Part shown: in pieces, positions 1-8,600 of the stretch
Layout: each line of letters starts with the position of its first letter
Numbering within the stretch: the stretch's first letter is position 1
DNA from: Bacillus sp. 03113
GTDB lineage: Bacteria > Bacillota > Bacilli > Bacillales > Cytobacillaceae
Assembly: GCF_006546985.1 (NCBI RefSeq)
Contig: NZ_VATK01000005.1
Coordinates: 1 to 64,000 of the forward strand
Direction: 5' to 3'
Length of the DNA: 64,000 nucleotides
Translations under genes and position numbers: made by a program
The notes under the pieces: model-generated
The model's database searches: none
Told to the model about the DNA's origin: nothing
What the model saw: only the letters and a program-made list of their open reading frames with translations

Positions 1-65
1 ATTTTGAATTAGCAAAAGAATCAATTCGCGTTTACCATAAAGAAAAGCAAGTTGTTTTTAAATAG
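1..65 (+). CDS. 3' end of a phage gene cut by the window edge
   Basis: An open frame with no visible start enters the window and ends at TAG 63-65. The readable tail is about 20 residues, ending in KEKQVVFK, too short to assign a function. It is immediately followed by a hairpin terminator, so it is probably the last gene of an upstream phage transcription unit. Its coding sense agrees with the phage genes that follow. Confidence 0.5.
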   Translation, partial: FELAKESIRVYHKEKQVVFK

Positions 66-127
66 TCGGACCATACTGCGAAACATCATATTTTTTGAAA
101 GAGCTCATATCGGGCTCTTTATATTTT
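63..127 (+). repeat. Left copy of a diverged direct repeat flanking the accessory cassette
   Basis: The segment starting at the stop codon, running through GACC and ACTGCG to the terminator hairpin, aligns by eye with 1253-1317. Both begin at a stop codon (TAG / TAA), share GACCA-ACT-CG and TTCATA/ACATCATA-type stretches, and end in a terminator with a CTC..GAG core. They look like duplicated intergenic segments either side of an insertion. Confidence 0.5.
98..127 (+). terminator. Rho-independent terminator after the upstream phage gene
   Basis: AAAGAGC (98-104) pairs with GCTCTTT (114-120) and is followed by a T-rich stretch. It ends the upstream phage unit before the accessory cassette at 224-1255. 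Confidence 0.6.
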
Positions 128-171
128 TGGTTTGAAAATGGAATTATATGGCGACATATCTAAAACAAAGG

Positions 172-218
172 AAATACCTCCTTTTCTGTCGAATAAAGGA
201 AGAAAAAAGGAGGTATTT
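172..218 (+). promoter_or_regulatory. Hairpin that buries the ribosome binding site of the next gene
   Basis: AAATACCTCCTTTT (172-185) is the exact reverse complement of AAAAGGAGGTATTT (205-218), giving a perfect 14-bp stem with a 19-nt loop. The right arm contains the complete AAAGGAGGT Shine-Dalgarno of the gene starting at ATG 224, so the folded leader should block ribosome access. The regulatory role is inference. No T-run follows, so it is not a terminator. Confidence 0.7.
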
Positions 219-223
219 GTTTT

Positions 224-1072
224 ATGAGAGGTATAGTGATTTCACCAATTAAAATTACTGGAAAAAATAGCATGACGATAAATGGTATTGATCCAATAAA
301 ACTAAGACAATATCTATTGTATTGGGATAAAATCGATTTTCCTCAAAATAACATAATTGGATTTGGGGATTCTCCTGATATAGAATATCTAAAAAATGTA
401 GGTGTTTTAAAGCAAACGAGAGTGCAAATTCAATTGAGTGGAGAAATGACCGAACTTTACTTGAAAGGGCAATTGATGGCCTTGAGAATGAATAACGAAG
501 TTGAAAAAGGGTGTTGGTCTCTAGGACAAGAAAATATAGACTTAGTTTTACCGAGAAGTGAAACAGTTTTAGATAGGGGAATTGAATTTAATCTTTATAA
601 TGGGTTGCCAGTTCCTTCATCAGATGTTTCTTTTGAAGATATTATGCATTTTAAAGAAAAAAGGAACGATGAATTATTAGAGTTCAGATTTCTAATGGAT
701 AATTTTTATCAGGAGTTACTTAAGTCTGGTGATTCTGAAAGAGCAATGTTAACATATATTGAAAATATTTACCGAAAAATTATTTCTATTGATAAAGTGA
801 TGAACGAATCGAAGATAAAAAGGTTTAGAGGAAGTGTAAAAATTAGATTTGACTTAGGAGAGGCAATAAGAAACACCTTTTTTGGTGCAATTGGTGCAGC
901 GGGAGCAGGTACAATTCTAAATGTTCCAATTACGGCTGGTTTAGGTGCTACTATGGGATTTGCTTCATCTTTTATTAAAATTAATTCAGAAATGTCATTA
1001 AAACCTAAAGGTATTCCAACTGAATTAAAGGACTATGCATACTTATATTATGCTGACAAAGAATTAAAATAA
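224..1072 (+). CDS. DUF6236-like protein, probable phage accessory (moron) gene
   Basis: The 282-aa product begins RGIVISPIKITG and contains LLYWDKIDFPQNNII, which I recognise as resembling the DUF6236 family, whose function is unknown to me. The first 200 residues look soluble with a helical middle. Residues about 215-250 form a glycine/alanine-rich hydrophobic segment (FFGAIGAAGAGTILNVP) that may insert in a membrane. ATG 224 is chosen because AAAGGAGGT lies at the usual spacing. The gene is AT-rich, sits between two terminators inside late phage genes and shares nothing with virion genes. These are typical features of a lysogenic-conversion cargo gene. A defence or superinfection role is possible but unproven. 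Confidence 0.5.
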   Translation: MRGIVISPIKITGKNSMTINGIDPIKLRQYLLYWDKIDFPQNNIIGFGDSPDIEYLKNVGVLKQTRVQIQLSGEMTELYLKGQLMALRMNNEVEKGCWSLGQENIDLVLPRSETVLDRGIEFNLYNGLPVPSSDVSFEDIMHFKEKRNDELLEFRFLMDNFYQELLKSGDSERAMLTYIENIYRKIISIDKVMNESKIKRFRGSVKIRFDLGEAIRNTFFGAIGAAGAGTILNVPITAGLGATMGFASSFIKINSEMSLKPKGIPTELKDYAYLYYADKELK

Positions 1073-1096
1073 TATTTAGACAATAAGGAGGTTGCT

Positions 1097-1255
1097 ATGA
1101 TTTTATCGTTTGATCTTTATAGTCATCTTCCCAAAAAATATTTAGGGTTTAGAATAGCTAAACCAATGTATCGTTATTCTGATAGAGGACGTCATTTTTG
1201 CAATTTGGGTTTTTGGTACTTTGAAATCCAATGTTTTATAGAAAGAAAACAATAA
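1097..1255 (+). CDS. Small hypothetical protein of the accessory cassette
   Basis: ATG 1097 follows a strong AAGGAGG at 1085-1091 and opens a 52-residue frame ending TAA 1253-1255. The product is basic and aromatic-rich (LPKKYLGFRIAKPMYRYSDRGRHF, then CNLGFWYFEIQCF). No family is recognised. It lies 24 bases after the DUF6236-like gene and before the second terminator, so the two probably form one transcript. The strong ribosome binding site and tight spacing are the main reasons to regard it as real. Confidence 0.5.
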   Translation: MILSFDLYSHLPKKYLGFRIAKPMYRYSDRGRHFCNLGFWYFEIQCFIERKQ

Positions 1256-1317
1256 TTGACCAAACTACGCAGCTTCATAATTTTTAACGAGGACTCACAC
1301 GAGCCCTCTTTTTTTAT
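1253..1317 (+). repeat. Right copy of the diverged direct repeat flanking the cassette
   Basis: Pairs with 63-127. It starts at the stop codon of the 52-aa gene and ends in the terminator T-run just before the tail gene. It suggests the cassette arrived by duplication of, or recombination within, an intergenic terminator segment. Confidence 0.5.
1289..1317 (+). terminator. Terminator closing the accessory cassette
   Basis: GAGGACTC (1289-1296), loop ACAC, then GAGCCCTC (1301-1308), with one mismatch, followed by eight T. It isolates the cassette from the tail gene at 1336. Confidence 0.7.
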
Positions 1318-1335
1318 GCAGAAAAGAGGTGACAT

Positions 1336-2853
1336 ATGCCTACTATAGAAGAAATACTTTATACAGAATTGGTTGATCCGATTGAATTAACAGACGTAAA
1401 CGATACTGATTTATGTATGTTTTCCTTTAATGATAAATGTTACTTCATAGATGGTTCAAAGTACCTTGTTTATGACGGTAACACTATAGCAGAGGTTACT
1501 CCATACGTTCCTACTCTATTTATCTCAAAACCTCCTGCTGGAGGTGGTACGGCTTATGAGGACTTTAATTTGTTGGGATCAAAGTTTAAAGATAGTTTTA
1601 GTTCTGACGGTTCTGCAACAGTATATCAGATGTCTTTAACTGGGTTGGATACCAGTCCGATCACAGCAATGGTAAACGGCGTGCAGAAGAATGAGTTTAC
1701 CGACTTTACAGTAGATCGAGCAAATGGAAAGATCACATTCAATTCAGTTCCAGCAACAGGAACAAACAACGTAATTATCACAGCTTCCAAAACAATCGCT
1801 GGATTAGCTGATCGAATAAAGAAATGCCGTTTTCATACAATCTTTGGAGGATCGAACGACACAAGGGTATTCTTAAGTGGCAACCCTGATATGCCTGATT
1901 ATGTATGGAGATTAGGATTACAAGATCCTACCTATGCGCCTGAAAATGGATTTTATAAATTTAATGATCGAGTAAAGGGATTCTCGAAACAATATGATTA
2001 TTTAGTTGTCCATCGAGAAAATGGCTATCATCAAGTAACCTTTGATTTAAATGATCAAGGAGTAGCTAGTTTCCCTTCTAAGCCTTTGAATGATCAGGTC
2101 GGTACCATTTCTACTAAAAGTATTCAGATCATCGAGAACAACCCTGTGGCTCTTTCTAAGAATGGTGTTTACATGCTGACAGGTTCAAATGTAAGAGACG
2201 AACGAAATGTACAACATATCTCGGCTCCTGTGGATGCTAAGTTGTTACGAGAAACAAACTTAAAAGATGCCGTTGCTTATGACTTTGATCGTAAATATTG
2301 GCTCATCGTTAATGGAAATGCTTATATCTACGATTATTCAACAAAAGAATGGTACTTATATGACAATATTAACGCCTCTCATTTTATTGAGCTTAACCAA
2401 GATTTACTATTTGGTAGCGCGAATGAGGGGCTTTTATATAGGTTTAAACGTGAAGATGATGGATTTGCTTACAATGACGATGGACAAGCAATCAACGCAT
2501 ACTGGAAATCGAAATATATCACTTTTGGTGCTGATGAATATAGGAAATTGGTTGAAAAGGTGTTTTATAGCTTAAAACCTTCTTCCAAAACGAGTGTAGA
2601 TGTTTACTATGTAACAGATAAAAAGACTAGCGAAATAATCAAAACTACGAGAATGGATCTATTTGATTTCACTCAAATTGATTTTTCGGATTTTACATTT
2701 TTAACGAATACATTTCCACAAGAGAACATGGTGAAAGTCAAAGCCAAAAAGATAAGCGTTTTCCAAGCTATTCTTAAGAACGATAAATTAGATGAAAGTT
2801 TAGGGATATTGTCATTAGGTGTTAAATACCGTTATCAATCCCTAATCAAGTGA
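1336..2853 (+). CDS. Phage tail/connector structural protein (putative)
   Basis: The product is 505 aa, soluble, with no signal peptide. It begins with repeated short beta segments (ELVDPIELTDVNDTDLCMF, YFIDGSKYLVYDGN) and continues with beta-propeller-like blocks such as FGGSNDTRVFLSGNPDMPDYVWRLG and YDFDRKYWLIVNGNAYIYDYSTKEWYLYDN. That pattern suits large tail tube, nozzle or stopper proteins of tailed phages. It starts at ATG 1336 after AGAGGTGA and ends 11 bases before the tail-spike candidate. The family assignment is by architecture and position only; upstream head genes lie outside the window. Confidence 0.5.
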   Translation: MPTIEEILYTELVDPIELTDVNDTDLCMFSFNDKCYFIDGSKYLVYDGNTIAEVTPYVPTLFISKPPAGGGTAYEDFNLLGSKFKDSFSSDGSATVYQMSLTGLDTSPITAMVNGVQKNEFTDFTVDRANGKITFNSVPATGTNNVIITASKTIAGLADRIKKCRFHTIFGGSNDTRVFLSGNPDMPDYVWRLGLQDPTYAPENGFYKFNDRVKGFSKQYDYLVVHRENGYHQVTFDLNDQGVASFPSKPLNDQVGTISTKSIQIIENNPVALSKNGVYMLTGSNVRDERNVQHISAPVDAKLLRETNLKDAVAYDFDRKYWLIVNGNAYIYDYSTKEWYLYDNINASHFIELNQDLLFGSANEGLLYRFKREDDGFAYNDDGQAINAYWKSKYITFGADEYRKLVEKVFYSLKPSSKTSVDVYYVTDKKTSEIIKTTRMDLFDFTQIDFSDFTFLTNTFPQENMVKVKAKKISVFQAILKNDKLDESLGILSLGVKYRYQSLIK

Positions 2854-2864
2854 GGTGAAGATAT

Positions 2865-4424
2865 ATGCCTTTTGATAGATTAGAACAATTTACTAGAAAA
2901 ATAACCGATTTGGCAGACAAGCCTTCGATTACTGCATCACAATTAAAAGATTACTTTGACGCTGCTCCCAATGAGGTTAGAGAGTTTTTAAATAAGCTTA
3001 TGGATGATTTAGAAGCTCAATCAGCTGCACAAAATATTGGGTCTACTCCTATAACAGGTTTAACAGGAACAAACATACAAGCGATATTACAGAGCTTATA
3101 TGACGTAAAGACTAACAAAACAGGCGATCACCTAGGCACGTGGCAAGGCTTAACACCTTCGCAATCAAATGAAGGGAACGCAGCTAGGATTGATAGGTTA
3201 GAGAAACAAGCTGTATCCATCGATGAAGAAATTAGGTTACCTTTGGAAGTGGATGATACAGGACGATTGCAAAGAATTATTGCTAAATCTATTAGCAAAG
3301 GATCAATTCCGATTATTTTAACTGATGATATCGAAATCATAGATACTGGAGCTACACAAGAATCATTTAAACAACCTCTGATCATAGGTAGAGGGTATAA
3401 ACAAACAGTTATTCGTTATCCTAACATGCCAGCTGGTAAAGCAGCAATTAAGTTTAAAGGTGGATCGGGGCAAATGGCTGGCGGCGGAGTCATGCTTGTT
3501 GGATTCGAAGGTAACGCAGATAGTATAGCAATTGAATTTGCTGATACTGTTGGCGTGGACGCTTATAAATGTCAATTCGGTACAAATAAAGTAGGTATTT
3601 TATTTCATAACGAAGATGGATTCACAGAAAAATGTGTTGGTGACAGTTGCGATTTCCTTGAAACTTGTAAAATAGCTGTTGAATATCGAAAGACGAACGG
3701 AACAGAAAGCTTTCATGGATCTGGGTTGAATGATTGTACAATTAACCAATCTGAAACGGCTGTTGATCCTAAAATTTTAATAGGACCAGGTTGCGAAGTG
3801 TATAACGCTCCTAAGAATAGCACTATTTGGATTCGATGTGGTACGCCAATTATTAAGAATTTATCCTCTTTACCTGTAACATTCCATGGTCACATTAATA
3901 CAGAATGCTTTGGTACGGGCTATGTATGTCAACTTGCCGACCCTGCAACAAATCCAGTATATCTAGTTGGTGGCACTACCCATTTAGATAACAAAGCATC
4001 ACTTGGTAGGTTAATTTTATGTGATCGAGCACAAATCAATAGTGATGGTTCTGTTAGCTTACAGAGAAAACCATATCAAGCTATTTTCAATTTGAATCAA
4101 GGAGATACGAATACAGTTCGTGTTCAGAATAACGAAAGTGTTATTGTAAACGTTTTGATTGTAGGACCTAATTATCGGTTCGCCCGTGCTTTACTTGTTT
4201 ATGGAAATGTATTTGACCAAAATACTGGAACTGTTGTTCCGTTAACGACAAACCCATACGATAGTGATAATACCGCAGGATATGGTGACCCTACTTTTAG
4301 TTATTCAACGGGTCATCTGAGAATAACAAATGCGAATTATCCTGTTGGACAAGTTAAGGCGTATATTTCGGTTACTCCATTATCTGGACGCTATCAATAT
4401 TTCTTAGATTCTGTATCGTATTAA
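2865..4424 (+). CDS. Phage tail-spike / receptor-binding protein with beta-helix fold (putative)
   Basis: The product is 519 aa. Residues 1-60 are helical (RLEQFTRKITDLADKPSITASQLKDYFDAAPNEVREFLNKLMDDL), a module often found at the N-terminus of Gram-positive phage fibre proteins. About 60-120 is a linker with short repeats and a coiled stretch (ARIDRLEKQAVSIDEE). Residues 180-340 show alternating short beta strands and glycines (GFEGNADSIAIEFADTVGVDAYKCQFGTN), typical of a pectate-lyase-like right-handed beta-helix. The C-terminal third is beta-rich. ATG 2865 is preceded by GTGAGGTGAAG. It would bind the cell surface; the receptor is unknown. Confidence 0.55.
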   Translation: MPFDRLEQFTRKITDLADKPSITASQLKDYFDAAPNEVREFLNKLMDDLEAQSAAQNIGSTPITGLTGTNIQAILQSLYDVKTNKTGDHLGTWQGLTPSQSNEGNAARIDRLEKQAVSIDEEIRLPLEVDDTGRLQRIIAKSISKGSIPIILTDDIEIIDTGATQESFKQPLIIGRGYKQTVIRYPNMPAGKAAIKFKGGSGQMAGGGVMLVGFEGNADSIAIEFADTVGVDAYKCQFGTNKVGILFHNEDGFTEKCVGDSCDFLETCKIAVEYRKTNGTESFHGSGLNDCTINQSETAVDPKILIGPGCEVYNAPKNSTIWIRCGTPIIKNLSSLPVTFHGHINTECFGTGYVCQLADPATNPVYLVGGTTHLDNKASLGRLILCDRAQINSDGSVSLQRKPYQAIFNLNQGDTNTVRVQNNESVIVNVLIVGPNYRFARALLVYGNVFDQNTGTVVPLTTNPYDSDNTAGYGDPTFSYSTGHLRITNANYPVGQVKAYISVTPLSGRYQYFLDSVSY

Positions 4425-4436
4425 GGAGGTGGGACT

Positions 4437-5648
4437 ATGGCTGATGTTAGATTAGGAGATAACCTGTACGGAGAAATGGGTACAGGTAAATATTTTACTC
4501 GGCAGAATGGATGGTATAACGAAAACGGTCAAAGGAAAAACGGTACTTATCGAGCGTATACCACAAGCCCTTACGAACAATCGCAATCACAAATTAATTC
4601 TCTCTATGACGCACAGACAAAAAATAGATTAGATCAGTTAAGAGCACAACAACAAAAAGCGACAACTGATTTAAATAGGCAAAAAACAGAATTAAGACCG
4701 CAGTTCCAGCAACAAAGGAACCAAGCTGATGTTGTCAGTCAACAAAGTGTCCAGAGGTTGCGTGAGTTAATGGCTGCAAATGGTATTTCATCGAGTGGAG
4801 AAAACGTCACAGCTTCAGCTAATTTAAATGCTGCTCGTCAAAACTCATTGAATGATATCAATAATAATGAGCAAAGAGCTTACTCTGATATAGACCGTCA
4901 GATAGCAAATGCAAACGATCCATCTCAAGAACAGGCGATTCGTAACTCAATAGAGGAACAACGAGCGAACGCTATGCTACAAGCTCAAAACCAAGCAAAT
5001 CAGCAGATGTACCAGCAATCTAGGGATTATATAAGTGATCAACGTTATAACGAAGAACAAGCCTTTCAGAGACAACAGGCTGCTTCTGAGCAAGCTTGGA
5101 GGCAATATACCTTTAATAATATGAGTGCTCAAGAAAGAGCTCAACTAGAATGGGATAGGCAGCGTTATGGAGAAGATAGAGCTTGGCAAAATTATGCGTT
5201 TAACACAGACTTAGCCTCTAAAAATGCACAATCTCAAGCCGAATTGGACTTTTACCGAAATTTTCAGGGTAGTCAGAAAGGGGGCGGTTACTCAAATAAT
5301 TACAAAACTCAACAACAATCTAGTAAGAGTGGTTCCTTCAAGACTTACCAATCAGATTTGTCACAAGCGATTAAGAGGGGTGTTCCAGCTTCTTGGGCGC
5401 CAGCTCTTACGGAGCTTGTTGGTAGGGAATCAGGCTGGAATTCGAAAGCTAAAAATCCGACTTCATCTGCTCATGGTTATGGGCAGTTTTTAACTTCTAC
5501 ACGTTCCAATTATGAAAAGAAAATGAAAATGAGTTATAGCGATCCTGTTAACCAATTAGTCATGATGGCTCAATACGTAAAGGACCGTTATGGCACGCCA
5601 GAAGAAGCATTACGTAAGTGGGATTCGCGAAATCCACATTGGTACTAA
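4437..5648 (+). CDS. Phage virion protein with C-terminal lytic transglycosylase domain
   Basis: The product is 403 aa. Residues about 45-290 are extremely rich in Gln, Ala, Arg and Asn, predicted helical and coiled (LRAQQQKATTDLNRQ, QAQNQANQQMYQQSRD). Residues about 305-403 carry an SLT-type lysozyme fold: catalytic Glu in LVGRESGWN, then AHGYGQF corresponding to the GLMQ motif, then YVKDRYGTPEEALRKW. It should cut peptidoglycan glycan strands. ATG 4437 follows AAGGAGGTGG. It sits directly before the 1237-aa protein. A virion muralytic protein next to a giant internal protein resembles the ejection-protein sets of podoviruses, which is inference. Confidence 0.65.
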   Translation: MADVRLGDNLYGEMGTGKYFTRQNGWYNENGQRKNGTYRAYTTSPYEQSQSQINSLYDAQTKNRLDQLRAQQQKATTDLNRQKTELRPQFQQQRNQADVVSQQSVQRLRELMAANGISSSGENVTASANLNAARQNSLNDINNNEQRAYSDIDRQIANANDPSQEQAIRNSIEEQRANAMLQAQNQANQQMYQQSRDYISDQRYNEEQAFQRQQAASEQAWRQYTFNNMSAQERAQLEWDRQRYGEDRAWQNYAFNTDLASKNAQSQAELDFYRNFQGSQKGGGYSNNYKTQQQSSKSGSFKTYQSDLSQAIKRGVPASWAPALTELVGRESGWNSKAKNPTSSAHGYGQFLTSTRSNYEKKMKMSYSDPVNQLVMMAQYVKDRYGTPEEALRKWDSRNPHWY

Positions 5649-5660
5649 GTAGGTGAATAA

Positions 5661-8600
5661 ATGGCATACAATTTCGATGAAAATAAATATAAAAGAATAT
5701 TCGATTCCATGTACGGAAATGGCTCGTATAACGCGGGCCTTTCTCGTGCAAGCGAATCAGGACGTTTAAAATTCCAAACTGAATTAGCAAGACAAGATTT
5801 TCTCAAAAGGTTAAGAGAAAGACAAAAACAAGCTGAGGAAGAAGCAACCTACGGAATGAGCAAGGAATCATGGGAAAGAGAAAACAAAGCACAAGGTAAG
5901 ATTGCAGATAAACAGCAAAAAGCCGAAGCACAAGGGCGTGGCGGTCATCTTCCTACTCCTAAGAATCAAAAAAAAGAGGATAAAGCGATTGCTGCAGGAA
6001 GAAAAAAAGGCATAGATTACACCCAAATGACTCCTTATAATCGTGCTCAGATGGAAGAAGAGTCAGCAAATCAGAATAAAAAGAAATCGGGTAACGCATT
6101 AGGAAAGCTTTCTGATTTCCTCAAAAGCAAGGACACAAATGGTGATGGTAAACGTGACGGGCTGTTGAAGGCTCTTGAGATAATAGATAGACCAGGTGAT
6201 GCCGTTCGTACAGGTATAAAAGAAAAAGCTCAAGGAAATAGCTTCTTAAAAGGTGCGAAAGATGGATTCTTAGGTAAGAAAAATACATCTGGTACGGAGC
6301 TTAATAAAGCTTTAGGATTTAATCCTGATAAGGATAAGAAAGACCAGATTGCGGCAAGGGTACTTGGTAAAAAAGTGATCGACAAACTACCACTAGGTGA
6401 ATTTATTTCTCCATTCGTAAGTAATAAAACAAAATCAAAAATAGGTAAAACAACGGCTGGAGCTAGTTCTGAAGTGGCTTTGGATCCATTGAATCTTATT
6501 GGTGCTGGTGCTGTAGGAAAAGGTGCAGAAGCATTAGGAAAGCTTTCTAAGTTAAAGGGATTGAAAAACATTCCTAAAGCATCGGAACCAGTCAGAGAGC
6601 AATTAAGATTGCCAGCGCCACAGTTAAGACTTAACGAACCTGTATCTAACCGTATTCGAAACGCTGGTCTTAATTTTGGATATAACACTAAGAATACACC
6701 TAAAGCACGACCGAATTTATCACCAGTTGAACGTTCTATCGATCCGTTAAATAGAGGGCAGCAATATTGGCAAAATCGTTACGAGGATTTCACTAAACAT
6801 GTGAATTCAAACTATGATAAAAATCGTTTAACACAGGAATCTCTTGATGATCTATGGAGTCAATTTGCAAAGTATGATGAGCCTGTAAAACTTGATCAGG
6901 TTGTTGATCTTGCTTATCCGAAAGGTTTTAATTCGCAACCTAAACAAATAGATGTAACTTTACCAAAAAAGGCAGCGCCAGAGTTAAAGCCATTACAGTT
7001 TAAAAGATCAATAACTCCGAATGGTTTTGAAACAATCAGAGCTGGTAATAAAGGGAATGGAAGCAGAGGTTTTGAATCTATTACACCCATGAATGACAAT
7101 GGCGGTCCGTTAAAAAGAGTGAGTGAAAATATTGAACAAAGTCAAACTCCAACAAAGAATGATGGAAATATTAAATCTTTGCAAAATGTAAAAGATTTAA
7201 ACTCTTTCCAAGTTGGTACCACTGACCTTTACAGATTAGCGGACAGACTACCGCAAGAACAAAGAAATAGGATTGTCACATCTTTAGATAAAGCGAAACA
7301 ATCAAATATTAACCACCAAAAACAGTTAACAGATGATTTGTACAATAACGTCGTTAAAAATCTTGGAATCAAAAAAGGTTCAAAAGAATCAGCCCTAGTC
7401 CAAGACTTTGGAGAAAAAACATTAGTAAAGAGATATCTAAGAAAACGAGGGATTGATCCTAATAAGCTTTCTCCTGATGAAATTAATCGTATTAATCTCC
7501 AACAACTGAAGAAAGTTCATCCTGATAAATGGCAGAGAATTGTATCGGCAGACAAGTATTTTAGAGAACAGTATGATAAATTAATCGATCAAGTTAATAG
7601 TGTTCGATCTTCTCTATATCCTAACAATCCAGAAAAGATTGTTCCTAAACGATCTGATTATTATCATCATTTCAATGAGTTAACAGGATTTGAAGGAATT
7701 AAAAACTTGTTTGATACACCAGCGAATATAGATCCTCACCTTGAAGGAATATCTCCTTTTACAAGACCTAAAGCGAAGTTTCAGGGTTTTATGCAAAAGA
7801 GGGGAAATGGAAAATATGTTAGTGATGCTGTAGGTGGTTATTTAAAATACTTACAAGCTGCTACTCACTCCATTAATGTCGATCCGGTTATTCCTGTGTT
7901 ACGAAATACAGCAAAGGAATTGGCTGATGCAACCGAAGAAACTAGGAACGCTAATAAAATCATCGAGGCATTACAAGACCATGCTAATGACTTAGCAGGA
8001 AAAACAAATCCTTATGACCGATTAATACAAAAAGTTATTGGGCGAAAAGGTGTTAGAGTTACATCTGGTATTAATAGTTGGGTGAAAAGTAATATGATTG
8101 TGGGAAACTTATCATCAGCACTAGGACAAGTTGGTAGTGTACCTTTAGGGATAGGGAAAGCGAAACAACATGCAATCACAGGTCTAGCAGATACACTCAT
8201 TCAAGCTTCGGGACAAGCACTAGGAAAAGGAAATAAATCAGTTCCAATTAATCAATCTAATTTCTTGAAGGAGCGTTTTTCAAATCAACTATATAGACGT
8301 TTCGATCAGAAATTAATTGAGCAACCTAAGAAATTAGCTGTATGGTTATTAGAGACTGCTGATAAATCAGGTACTTCGTTTATCTGGAATTCGATGTATC
8401 GCAAAGGATTAGCGAAAGGTGCGTTAAATCCTATCAAGTATGCTGATGATGAGACACGAAAAATCGTTGCAGGGCGAGGTATTGGTGAGGTTCCGTTAGC
8501 GCAAAAATCAAAAACAGTTCAGTTGGTAGCACCTTTCACATTAGAAGTTGGAAATCAATGGAAAGTTTTAAAAGAAATGGTTGGTGAAAAAGATGCAACT

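Noticed and set aside
6230-6688. 152-aa minus-strand frame inside the giant phage gene
   Set aside because: It is a shadow of a lysine/glycine-rich coding region, without a ribosome site.
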